DNA of 20,175 nt from Patescibacteria group bacterium (GTDB lineage: Bacteria; Patescibacteriota; Microgenomatia; UBA1400; PJMF01): positions 1 through 20,175 of the forward strand of contig JAHJBU010000004.1 in assembly GCA_018813375.1 (NCBI GenBank). Reading direction: 5' to 3'. Shown here in pieces: positions 15,601-20,175 of this stretch; the stretch's first letter is position 1; each line of letters starts with the position of its first letter. Under the pieces are notes generated by a model. It was not told where the DNA came from. It worked only from the letters and a program-made list of their open reading frames with translations, and ran no database searches. The translations under genes and the position numbers were made by a program.

Positions 15601-16512
15601 TGAACTATTTCTTTCAAATGGTTCTGAGGGAGTAAATACGACTCTAGAATCTCCAATCCACGACAATTCACCCTCAACTTGGGGCTCAATCCTTAATGAT
15701 TTCTCTACAGAACTCGTCATCATATTCTTATTAAATTGAATCTCTATTTTTGAATCAAGGGAAATCTCAACAGCTTCATTACCTGGAAAACTTGTCACTA
15801 TTTTTGGCGGAAGAAATATGTGTCCAAACCTATTTATTAAGAAAAGCAAAATTAAAAAAATAATTGACTTCTTTAATAGGAGCACCTTTTCTTGTGAAGA
15901 TGCTGATCTATATTTCTCTACGAACTGTGTTACAACGAGTAATATTTTGTATTTAGCTTTTCTATAGATATCATCCAAAAACAACATTTTTTTCTTGAAA
16001 ACAAAAACAATAATCATCAAGATAATTGGAATGTAGATAGAAGCCTGAAGTAAAGTAATCAGCAAGATTAATGACCAATCTCTTAACATCCGGAAAAATC
16101 TATTGGCAAAAGATAGCTCTGATTGTTTATGTCTAAATATCTTCCTAATAACCAGTAACACAAAATCAAAGAAGATTATCATTAAAAGAAAAGATACAAA
16201 AGGAATGGAAATATCTATCAAATCATTTTCAATTAATCCATAGGAAAATCGAACCCTGGTAACCAAATAATTAAAAAAGGTAAAAAGAAAAAAGATTATG
16301 GCAGCATGTAAAAATAATGAAGATATTAATTTGACAAAAAACTGATAGAACCGAAAACTAGATAATCTTAAATGAACATTTTTTATCTTCCCCAAGATGG
16401 ATCTACATATCTTAAGAATCTTGAAAAAAAAATCTTTCAATTTTAACTTAAAACCGGATATTTTTTGCACAAAAATAGTGTATCCTGTTTTGATTGCTAA
16501 AAAAAGCTGCAT
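9610..16512 (-). CDS. Giant membrane-anchored alpha-2-macroglobulin with an inserted Hint domain
   Basis: A 2300-residue cell-surface protein. About four transmembrane helices (residues 60-82, 100-123, 146-173, 215-234) form the anchor, unlike the lipoprotein anchor of E. coli YfhM. About four Big_5-type Ig-like domains follow (240-650), then macroglobulin domains including the MG2 signature LDRPIYRPGQKVYFKG (near 902). The Hint domain is at 1468-1596. The A2M core is DTAYWNAHIETNDSG ... LPDNTTTWRIIGVAI. The thioester domain carries CNEQ (C1822-Q1825) in YWCNEQTISR, followed by helical repeats and receptor-binding-like sandwiches. In known members the Cys-Gln thioester traps proteases after bait cleavage. 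It follows pbpC by 15 nt and has its own promoter. Well above the usual bacterial length (about 1650). Confidence 0.93.
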   Translation of the reverse strand: MQLFLAIKTGYTIFVQKISGFKLKLKDFFFKILKICRSILGKIKNVHLRLSSFRFYQFFVKLISSLFLHAAIIFFLFTFFNYLVTRVRFSYGLIENDLIDISIPFVSFLLMIIFFDFVLLVIRKIFRHKQSELSFANRFFRMLRDWSLILLITLLQASIYIPIILMIIVFVFKKKMLFLDDIYRKAKYKILLVVTQFVEKYRSASSQEKVLLLKKSIIFLILLFLINRFGHIFLPPKIVTSFPGNEAVEISLDSKIEIQFNKNMMTSSVEKSLRIEPQVEGELSWIGDSRVVFTPSEPFERNSSYQIIIGRGAMSSIGIPKIIKTDISFTTLGHPQVVLASPLGQSLVEKPTFTIMFDRAMIPLTTVDEKEKATPAFSIDPPIEGEGRWLGTTAYQFRPTSELSLANTYSYVVRAGIKSEDGGELQDDQVFSFSTPRPIVVSISPTNGYQYANPVASVSATLTQQADLKSAQESFTLYELDEKNEIIAEVEASVRVLKEQVGFYPNRPLKRNSKYKAVIKKGLKSIYGENGLENDYEWEFGVTQLPSVYSTDPEDGEDNVVEDNWLKVEFSTPMDSDSFEGNVIIDPAPEKNPSLNSYRGKIGTVLSVGTYLRRSENYTITIGANVRDQYGVPLRRNYSFGFHTSDMEKSISILPTNTYFATFNQAVKPRIVAKTSAVKGVEYHLYKISKEQLIDLYKLRQDYSLSNERRSWQSLDLSKYELVRSWSENYEADKNIPVNVITIVEKENGESFDPGLYFLDAVIEDGHHDNLVMILTNTALTAKWNTDQALIWATDQGTGNVVEGADVEIVNFSFDQKASGKTNNDGVYLSESKQGLFSDNNYNNQIDSEIVVFAHRNNDTSVLFRSWDEGIDNYDFGIQHYYDPQERDSYYGKSDDLKIFIQLDRPIYRPGQKVYFKGVVRSDDDGVYSLLDEGETVNISLYDSSGKVVANRDLPLNSYGSFSGDFDLSENGALGSYRINASINGNGFEQSFQVEEYKRAEFEVSIKTNRSKYVSGEKIDVEVDSKYYFGAPVPNAKLKWTLATEDSPFAWLRDRRFDFGDSDNYWYRPWWSLSDSSYFSGEKIAEGTGFTNYDGKYNVLLPTNISDKTASQRYRLEVEIENEDKQVIAGTSQEIYVYHGSLMVGLKPEKYVGRANQESKVEIVTLDLEGVEQPNKPVEVSFYKRTWSTIKEQDPEDNQFYWVSKHTDNFISKTMVQTDDMGRTSAEFIPESGGLYHVVAQVIDDSGRIAKAGTDLWISGGGWSSRLENHDRIALMPDSQEYEIGQSAQIQASIPYSQVTGLITSERANVLDYQIVHLDQDNQIFSVDLKDNYSPNVFVSGVFVKGGKEVKDPPQFKMGLLELRVSNKRNKVNLEISTDQEQYRPGDKMIVNLDTKNGLGESVKSEVALALVDQSVWSLARTELVDIFQTFYRPRNLAVSTAQSLITSMDRINANVNLGSKGGSGGGCFTGLTKISMANGSFMNMEEVAVGDFVLTRLDETDNNLVKAKVNKIFVHDVDNYLIINNKLEVTGIHRVYTQKGWQEASNLKQGDRLLRDNGKWEKVSSIETINKKVRVYNLEIDQFHTYLANGYWVHNDKGGPDTSRDEFLDTAYWNAHIETNDSGNAQVEVNLPDNTTTWRIIGVAITKDTAVGDAVEKVIASKDTVIQPLLPRFLSIGDQPRVGVRIHNNSNNSANYSISMSSTGLSTQDELTKEVVVSPHSSQNVYWQGEVLATEKVSFEFISKLQGQMVDGIKIELPVLSYFVPEVVAASGEAKDQALENIYLPSSIVPDQGELAISLSPILGGGVQTAAKYMFNYYYWCNEQTISRLSVLANLLELADEMGNQNIGGYSRQDVERLIEDSVARLTKTQMPDGGWSWSNGDRESNSYISTLVMEGLLQAQRQNLGVSGQVVRDGLSYLEAQLDNPDNSLDSQAMIAAILAENRQVSPSKLSTLMNSRWQMSTIARAYLLRSLLLTSKSSADGKRLMNEMLSLVDKTNTLAHWESQSEPWQFMGGKNSLTAVMLENLVIYNKSHALIPDVTRWLVQVRENGYWQTTRQTSVAVRSIVSMIIGRKEAKVDYDWKIDLAGSRVAEGKMTKDDVMNELLTTIGLSEIEKEKDVSLAIEKAGTGSLYYNLNLSYWLPFEEVEPTDQGIVIIRDLIDAAGNPLSIDRVSNEGEVIVRLTLAVPAERHHVIIEDNFPAGFEPVNESLATTSILNSELPDISDDKDQLYFKSKEIHDDRVVLFAETVPAGVYEYIYRVRPTLPGRYHYPPAQAYNMYFPDVFGRSAGGWIEIIESK
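11725..12111 (-). other. Hint domain (intein-like / BIL-type) inside the macroglobulin
   Basis: A 129-residue in-frame domain from Cys1468 to Asn1596. Block A is CFTGLTKISMANGSFMNMEE and is followed by VGDFVLTR. Block B is EVTGIHRVYT, with T1531 and H1534. Then GWQEASNLKQGDRLL and the C-terminal block VRVYNLEIDQFHTYLANGYWVHN follow. There is no endonuclease. The flanks are glycine linkers (SKGGSGGG before, DKGGP after). The +1 residue is Asp, not Cys/Ser/Thr, so standard splicing is unlikely; A-type bacterial intein-like domains with such +1 residues cleave, and some splice by another route. It sits just upstream of the A2M core, in the bait-region position of the family. A pretoxin-HINT relationship is also possible, but no toxin domain follows. 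Confidence 0.88.
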
Positions 16513-16521
16513 AAAAACAAT

Positions 16522-16550
16522 TTTATACTACCAACCCTCTTTATATCCAA
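16522..16550 (-). promoter_or_regulatory. Internal promoter for the macroglobulin gene
   Basis: On the minus strand TTGGAT (16550-16545) and TATAAA (16527-16522) are separated by exactly 17 nt. The ATG at 16512 follows 9 nt after the -10 box, giving an essentially leaderless transcript. The -35 lies within the last codons of pbpC, so the macroglobulin may be expressed both from pbpC and independently. Confidence 0.5.
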
Positions 16551-18795
16551 TTACTTCAAAAACAGCTTCTGAAGTTTTAATCTTTCCTGATTCTGAGTTA
16601 ATTTCAGCATACAATTTATGTTTTCCTAAAGTCGGTTTCCAACCACATATTTGATTACAATCTAAACGTTTATCATCTAAAAACCAGTTTATTTCGTCTT
16701 TTTTGGCAGATGAGCCATAACTTAATTCAAAAATAATTTCCTCTTCCTCTAACGCACCAATTTCATATTTCGCTCCATGGCGAGGACTCACAATCATAAT
16801 CGTCTGATTGGTCACAGACTGATTTCCTGCTGGTCTAGTAGTAAGTTGGGTATAAATCGAGGGCTCTGTTCCCTGAATAAAGGATTCTTCATATCTTTCT
16901 TCACAAAAATCGGTTGGCAACAATCCATCCCACGCACATACTTTTACTTGAGATATATTTGGTGGAGAAACAAATTTTGAGTATTCTTCGAATTTTAAAA
17001 GCTCCTCAAAAATATCGTGCCAAATAGGACCAGCTCCTGTTACTCCAGTGATATCGCGCATTGGCTGGTTATTTGCATTTCCCACCCAAACACCAACAGT
17101 AAAATCTTTGGTATATCCTATCGTCCAATTATCATGCCAGTCTGTGGTTGTACCTGTTTTTACTGCGGCAGGTTTTGTTAATAATAAAGAGCTTTTTTCA
17201 CCAAAGGTTGGCATTCTAGCTTTTTGATCTTTTAAAATATCAGTGATCAGCCAAGCAACATCTTCATCCAATACTCTTTTTCTTTCTAATTCTGGCCGAA
17301 CATAAATTTCTTCACCATTGATCTCGATTTTGTTAATCAATTTAATCTGATCATATACTCCACCTTTAGCAAAGGTTGCATATAAATTAGTTAGTTCAAG
17401 TAAACTAACTTCACCCCCTCCTAAAGTAAGTGCTAAATCATAACGATCAGTGTCATTCATGCTTGAAATTCCCATACGATGAGCCAACTCTAAAAATGAA
17501 TTAATTCCAACTCTGTTAAGCATCTCAACAGCGGGTAAATTGTATGAAGATGCAAGTGCTTCACGAGCTAAAACAACTCCGTGATATCGACCACTATAAT
17601 TTCGAGGGATAAACCCATCTCCATTGCCAGTAATAAAAACCTTTTCCAAATCATCAATAGCGGTGGCCGTAGTAGCAATTCCTTTTTCGAAAGCAGATGC
17701 ATAAGTGACTGGCTTCATAGCTGAGCCCGGTTGTCTTAAAGCTATTGCCATGTTGCTCTGGCCATCTATTGAAGAATCAAAATAGTCAATGCTACCCATC
17801 AATGACAATAACTCGGATTTTTCGTTGTCAATTATTACGATTGCTGAATTGTTTAATTGATGTTCATCCTTTAAGTTCTCAATATGCCTTTGAGCAATTT
17901 GTCTTATTTTTTTGTACCAATTAGAGTCCAAGCTAGTGGTAATAACAACACTTTTTTTATTATCGGGCAAGATTTCACTTAATTCATTCAAAACCATTTG
18001 TACAAAATGAGGTGCAATAAAATCAAATTGATGAACACTTTCTGGAAGTGGTTCATTTATGGATCTATCAAATTCTTCTTGAGAAATTATGGATTTATCC
18101 AACATTTTTGACAATGTGCTATTTCTTCTTTCAATTGCAGTGTCAGGTTGAGCAATGGGATCAAAGTTGCTCGGATTAGAAATCATACCTGCTAACAAAG
18201 CCATTTCTGAGTGTGATATTGAGGAAACATCCTTACCAAAATATTTTTTTGATGCTGACTGAACACCATATGTTTGTCTTCCAAAATACATTGAGTTTAA
18301 ATACTGTTCTAAAATCTGGTCTTTAGAAAAAACAAGTGATATTCTCAAAGCAATCAACATCTCTCTGGTCTTTCTTAATATTCCAATTTTTGGAATCTTG
18401 TATGGAGAAATTATGGTAAATCTAGCAACTTGCTGCGGAATTGTACTTGCTCCAGAAACAATTTTTTTTGCTTTAATGTTTTGGCCCATTGCCCTAAAAA
18501 TTGATCCAAGATCAATTCCACAATGACTCCAATAATTCTTATCTTCTATGAGGACAACGGTTTGCTGAAAAGTAATTGGGATATGATCAATACCCACATA
18601 TTCTTGAAAACCGAATTGACCTGACTTTTCATATAACTGCAAATTATTTTGATCAAGTATCCGAATACTGCCCACTGATTTCTGTTTAGGATTTGTCCAT
18701 ATAGCAATCAGAATTAACCATATCCCACATAAAATTAAGATTATTTTCTTTTTATTTTTAATTAAATTTTTGAGATTCCAGCCAAACATGAACAT
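16528..18795 (-). CDS. pbpC: Penicillin-binding protein 1C (bifunctional glycosyltransferase/transpeptidase)
   Basis: A 755-residue membrane-anchored peptidoglycan synthase. A TM anchor lies at about residues 15-34. The family 51 glycosyltransferase domain has IEDKNYWSHCGID (catalytic Glu84) and GASTIPQQVAR. The transpeptidase domain has SAMK (Ser358-Lys361), SYN (417-419) and KTGTT (546-550). A C-terminal BiPBP_C-like domain (about 668-755) starts IMIVSPRHGAKYEI. The GSAMKP context and this tail point to PBP1C rather than PBP1A. It polymerises lipid II glycan and may crosslink it outside the membrane. It precedes a macroglobulin gene, as pbpC/yfhM do in E. coli. I keep the ATG at 18795; a second ATG two codons later is equally possible. 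Confidence 0.95.
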   Translation of the reverse strand: MFMFGWNLKNLIKNKKKIILILCGIWLILIAIWTNPKQKSVGSIRILDQNNLQLYEKSGQFGFQEYVGIDHIPITFQQTVVLIEDKNYWSHCGIDLGSIFRAMGQNIKAKKIVSGASTIPQQVARFTIISPYKIPKIGILRKTREMLIALRISLVFSKDQILEQYLNSMYFGRQTYGVQSASKKYFGKDVSSISHSEMALLAGMISNPSNFDPIAQPDTAIERRNSTLSKMLDKSIISQEEFDRSINEPLPESVHQFDFIAPHFVQMVLNELSEILPDNKKSVVITTSLDSNWYKKIRQIAQRHIENLKDEHQLNNSAIVIIDNEKSELLSLMGSIDYFDSSIDGQSNMAIALRQPGSAMKPVTYASAFEKGIATTATAIDDLEKVFITGNGDGFIPRNYSGRYHGVVLAREALASSYNLPAVEMLNRVGINSFLELAHRMGISSMNDTDRYDLALTLGGGEVSLLELTNLYATFAKGGVYDQIKLINKIEINGEEIYVRPELERKRVLDEDVAWLITDILKDQKARMPTFGEKSSLLLTKPAAVKTGTTTDWHDNWTIGYTKDFTVGVWVGNANNQPMRDITGVTGAGPIWHDIFEELLKFEEYSKFVSPPNISQVKVCAWDGLLPTDFCEERYEESFIQGTEPSIYTQLTTRPAGNQSVTNQTIMIVSPRHGAKYEIGALEEEEIIFELSYGSSAKKDEINWFLDDKRLDCNQICGWKPTLGKHKLYAEINSESGKIKTSEAVFEVIGYKEGW

Positions 18796-18810
18796 ATGCT
18801 AACACAAGCA

Positions 18811-18816
18811 ATTATA
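18811..18816 (-). promoter_or_regulatory. -10 box of the pbpC operon
   Basis: A perfect minus-strand TATAAT ends 15 nt before the pbpC ATG at 18795, leaving a leader of about 8-10 nt with no Shine-Dalgarno sequence. A weak -35-like TTTTCA lies upstream at roughly the right distance. Confidence 0.5.
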
Positions 18817-18886
18817 ATCATCTGTATTAAGTTGAAAACTAGGATAAATTTCAAACTATATCGCTGCAGGGACTAGTAAACAGCTG

Positions 18887-18957
18887 TGGACTCACCGGGA
18901 ATCGAACCCGAAATTTACCCATGCGAAGGGTATGGTATACCGTTTACCTATGAGCCC
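18887..18957 (-). tRNA. tRNA-Ala (anticodon CGC)
   Basis: 71 nt. The acceptor GGGCTCA pairs with TGAGTCC and includes the G3:U70 wobble that marks alanine tRNAs; the discriminator is A. The D-arm is GGTA/TACC. The anticodon stem TACCC/GGGTA closes loop TTCGCAT, anticodon CGC (reads GCG). The T-arm has TTCGATT. CCA is not encoded. A weak -10-like TAAAAT lies 14 nt upstream on the minus strand. Confidence 0.96.
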
Positions 18958-18994
18958 TGAAGCGAATCTTATTTTACCTGATTTAAAAAAAGAC

Positions 18995-19438
18995 TTATAG
19001 AATCGACAGTCTAGGCTTAGTCTCTAGTTGAGCAATGCGCAAATCGTGATCGTCAACTCTATTGAAAGTAACATCAAACTTGCGGTTGGTACTTCTAACT
19101 TCCAGTAAAACTTCGTTTATTAAATCTTCTAGCCTATCAAATCTTTTGTCTACTTGCTCGAACCTTTTGTCTACTTGCTCGAATCTTTTGTCTACTTGCT
19201 CAAATCTTTTGTCTACTTGCTCGAATCTTTTGTCTACTTGCTCGAATTTCTTATCAATAACCCTAAACTGCTGATGAATGCTCAAAAACTCTTCTGCTGT
19301 ACTGTTAAAAAAAACTTCGTGCTCTTTTTTAGTAACAAAATTATCGTCTAGGTATTTTTTGGTAGCAAAGTTGTCGTCTAGATATTTTTTGGTAGCAAAT
19401 GTTTTTTTGAGATAGTTTTTATCTTGTCTAGTTAACAT
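18995..19438 (-). CDS. Coiled-coil protein with tandem heptad repeats
   Basis: A 147-residue soluble protein of unknown function. The N-terminal part has two copies of ATKKYLDDNF (a 30-nt DNA repeat at 19341-19400) and a third degenerate copy. The middle is a long coiled coil with five perfect heptads FEQVDKR (21-nt DNA repeats, 19143-19247). A further amphipathic helix (DRLEDLINEVLLEVRSTNRKFD) follows. The pattern is common in small Patescibacteria proteins and resembles t-SNARE-like or DUF1640-like coiled coils by appearance only. I take the ATG at 19438 (MLTRQDKNYLKKTF) over a GTG three codons upstream. It lies 37 nt upstream of tRNA-Ala and divergent from the YerC-like gene. Confidence 0.8.
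   Translation of the reverse strand: MLTRQDKNYLKKTFATKKYLDDNFATKKYLDDNFVTKKEHEVFFNSTAEEFLSIHQQFRVIDKKFEQVDKRFEQVDKRFEQVDKRFEQVDKRFEQVDKRFDRLEDLINEVLLEVRSTNRKFDVTFNRVDDHDLRIAQLETKPRLSIL
19143..19247. repeat. Five tandem 21-nt repeats (heptad-coding)
   Basis: Five contiguous copies of CTTTTGTCTACTTGCTCGAAT (plus strand), differing at one or two positions only. On the minus strand each copy encodes one coiled-coil heptad (FEQVDKR), so copy changes keep both frame and helix phase. The near-identity of synonymous positions suggests recent slippage expansion. Confidence 0.95.
19341..19400. repeat. Two tandem 30-nt repeats in the coiled-coil gene
   Basis: Copies 19341-19370 and 19371-19400 are almost identical and encode ATKKYLDDNF twice. 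A degenerate third unit (VTKKEHEVFF) follows in the protein. Confidence 0.85.
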
Positions 19439-19537
19439 GATGACCACATACTAATCCGTGAAAAATGTGACAACAAGTAGTAAAACAGCAATTTACTACC
19501 GCAAGTGTAGGAACTAGCTAAAGTCGGTCCATTTTCT

Positions 19538-19543
19538 TATAAT
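19538..19543 (+). promoter_or_regulatory. -10 box of the YerC-like regulator gene
   Basis: TATAAT is followed by 12 nt and the ATG at 19556, so the transcript would be near-leaderless. There is no -35 consensus at the expected place; that stretch reads AACTAGCTAAAG. Confidence 0.5.
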
Positions 19544-19555
19544 AGAATTATCCAT

Positions 19556-19843
19556 ATGACCACTAAACAAACCCAAAATTTACTAACTGCTTTTACTAAA
19601 TTAAAAACAGAAAAAGAGGCGAAAAATTTCTTAAAAGATTTATTGACTCCAGCTGAAATTGATGAATTTGAAACTCGTTTCCAGATTGCCAAACTGCTTT
19701 GGACTACAAAAATGTCTTATGCCCAGATTGCCAAAAAGCTTAATACCAGTACTACCACTGTGACTAGAGTAGCTAGGTTTTTACATAAAGAGCCTTATAA
19801 AGGATATAAAACAGTTTTAAAAAGACTTTATACTCAAAATTAA
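19556..19843 (+). CDS. YerC/YecD family (TrpR-like) transcriptional regulator
   Basis: A 95-residue all-helical DNA-binding protein of the Trp-repressor superfamily, YerC/YecD branch. The signature segment FLKDLLTPAEIDEFETRFQIAKLLW (residues 25-49) is followed by the helix-turn-helix MSYAQIAKKLNTSTTTVTRVARFL (53-76). Length and order match the family. Its ligand and regulon are not known. It ends about 20 nt before a 12-bp palindrome (19864-19875) and about 70 nt before a leader-peptide attenuator, so it may control that promoter; this is inference from position. Confidence 0.85.
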   Translation: MTTKQTQNLLTAFTKLKTEKEAKNFLKDLLTPAEIDEFETRFQIAKLLWTTKMSYAQIAKKLNTSTTTVTRVARFLHKEPYKGYKTVLKRLYTQN

Positions 19844-19863
19844 TAATTTAAGCCTATTTTGTA

Positions 19864-19875
19864 TTAACGCGTTAA
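19864..19875. promoter_or_regulatory. Candidate operator palindrome TTAACGCGTTAA
   Basis: A perfect 12-bp palindrome lies 4 nt upstream of the -35 hexamer of the attenuator promoter and 20 nt after the YerC-like stop codon. Size and place fit a dimeric repressor or activator site. Which protein binds is not shown by the sequence. Confidence 0.4.
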
Positions 19876-19879
19876 CATA

Positions 19880-19907
19880 TTGACATAAAACAAATCTCAT
19901 GTATAAT
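19880..19907 (+). promoter_or_regulatory. Consensus sigma-70 type promoter of the leader/attenuator
   Basis: TTGACA (19880-19885), a 16-nt spacer, and TATAAT (19902-19907) match both consensus hexamers. The expected transcription start is about 19914, 1-2 nt before the leader ATG at 19916, which implies a leaderless message. It is the only promoter in the window with a full consensus -35. Confidence 0.85.
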
Positions 19908-19915
19908 TCGCTCTT

Positions 19916-19996
19916 ATGTCTCAAAAGACAACTTTACAAACCAACGCTCATCATCACCCCCAGCATAAAATGGCGGGTGTAGTTTTCGTGTCTTAA
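19916..19996 (+). CDS. 26-residue histidine-rich leader peptide
   Basis: An ATG-to-TAA ORF encoding MSQKTTLQTNAHHHPQHKMA followed by GVVFVS. Codons 12-14 are CAT CAT CAC and codon 17 is CAT. It sits between a strong promoter and an attenuator hairpin, like the his-operon leader peptides of proteobacteria. A ribosome halted at the His codons would leave 19972-19982 free to form the antiterminator, while one that reaches the stop would cover it. It is likely a regulatory ORF, not a functional protein. The ATG is at or next to the transcript's 5' end. Confidence 0.75.
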   Translation: MSQKTTLQTNAHHHPQHKMAGVVFVS

Positions 19997-20028
19997 ATAA
20001 AAAAATAAATTTAATTCTCTACCCCGCC
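19972..20028 (+). promoter_or_regulatory. Antiterminator pairing of the attenuator
   Basis: GGCGGG (19972-19977) and GTAG (19979-19982) pair with CCCGCC (20023-20028) and CTAC (20019-20022), with T19978 bulged: 10 bp, plus a flanking T-A. The 3' strand is also the 5' arm of the terminator stem, so the two folds exclude each other. The 5' strand lies inside the leader ORF, 15 nt after the triple-His codons. Confidence 0.7.
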
Positions 20029-20044
20029 AACCGCGGGGTTTTTT
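20021..20044 (+). terminator. Attenuator (Rho-independent terminator)
   Basis: ACCCCGC pairs with GCGGGGT (7 bp) around a CAACC loop, followed by six T. It is a textbook intrinsic terminator located 25 nt after the leader stop codon and before any larger gene, as expected for an attenuator. Confidence 0.85.
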
Positions 20045-20175
20045 ATTTTGGGCCCTGATTTTTCAAGCTTTAGCACAGAAAAATTCAGCTGGTACGCAAG
20101 ATGCAAAGCTGTACCTTGAGTAAAAAAATATCTTTAGCAAAATGGCACAAATTGATTTTGATGCAAATGCATCAA
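20045..20175 (+). other. Untranslated region and possible start of the controlled gene at the window edge
   Basis: No complete gene fits. An ATG at 20142 opens a frame MAQIDFDANAS that runs off the window. Another frame from the ATG at 20101 (MQSCTLSKKISLAKWHKLIL) also stays open to the edge. I cannot identify either. Upstream, AGCTTT-A-GCA (20066-20075) can pair with TGCAAAGCT (20102-20110) to make a 9-bp hairpin stem with one bulge. Confidence 0.3.

Noticed and set aside
13131..15603. Several open frames of 70-92 codons on both strands within the macroglobulin gene
   Set aside because: They have low-complexity or shadow-type composition inside one continuous conserved reading frame.
19143..19247. 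CRISPR-like array of 21-nt repeats
   Set aside because: The repeats are contiguous with no spacers and encode coiled-coil heptads on the minus strand.

Overview
The window is AT-rich, gene-dense bacterial DNA that looks like a Candidate Phyla Radiation (Patescibacteria) genome. The reasons are short intergenic gaps, tRNA genes without an encoded CCA, a DnaB interrupted by an intein, many small membrane or coiled-coil proteins, and few Shine-Dalgarno sequences. Several start codons lie only 8-15 nt behind a -10 box. The standard stop codons, including TGA, appear to be used. The lineage is an inference, and I cannot name the phylum more closely.

Layout. Positions 84-2378 (minus) hold a tight cluster: an Lgt-like protein, lspA, an RluA-type pseudouridine synthase, and a decayed phosphoribosyltransferase overlooked by simple ORF calling. 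Positions 2404-3258 hold two small plus-strand membrane proteins either side of a minus-strand tRNA-Leu(CAA). Positions 3255-6397 (minus) hold a metallo-beta-lactamase-fold hydrolase followed by dnaB with a 386-residue LAGLIDADG intein. Positions 6423-9231 (plus) hold an exported Ig-like protein, a second exported protein, an M24 aminopeptidase and a GNAT acetyltransferase that has no normal start codon. Positions 9232-9609 are an unassigned gap with a minus-strand terminator.

Positions 9610-18795 (minus) are the pbpC / alpha-2-macroglobulin pair known from proteobacteria. The peptidoglycan synthase PBP1C comes first, then a 2300-residue macroglobulin with its own promoter. That macroglobulin keeps the CxEQ thioester motif. 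It also carries a 129-residue Hint (intein-like) domain in a glycine linker just upstream of the A2M core domain, which is where the bait region lies in eukaryotic family members. The residue after the terminal His-Asn is Asp, so classical splicing is not expected and self-cleavage is possible. This is the most unusual feature of the window.

Positions 18887-20175 hold tRNA-Ala(CGC), a coiled-coil protein with five 21-nt repeats, a YerC/TrpR-family regulator, and a complete-looking transcription attenuator. The attenuator has a consensus promoter, a 26-codon leader ORF containing His-His-His-Pro-Gln-His, an antiterminator that excludes the terminator, and a terminator with a U-run. The controlled gene lies at or beyond the right edge.
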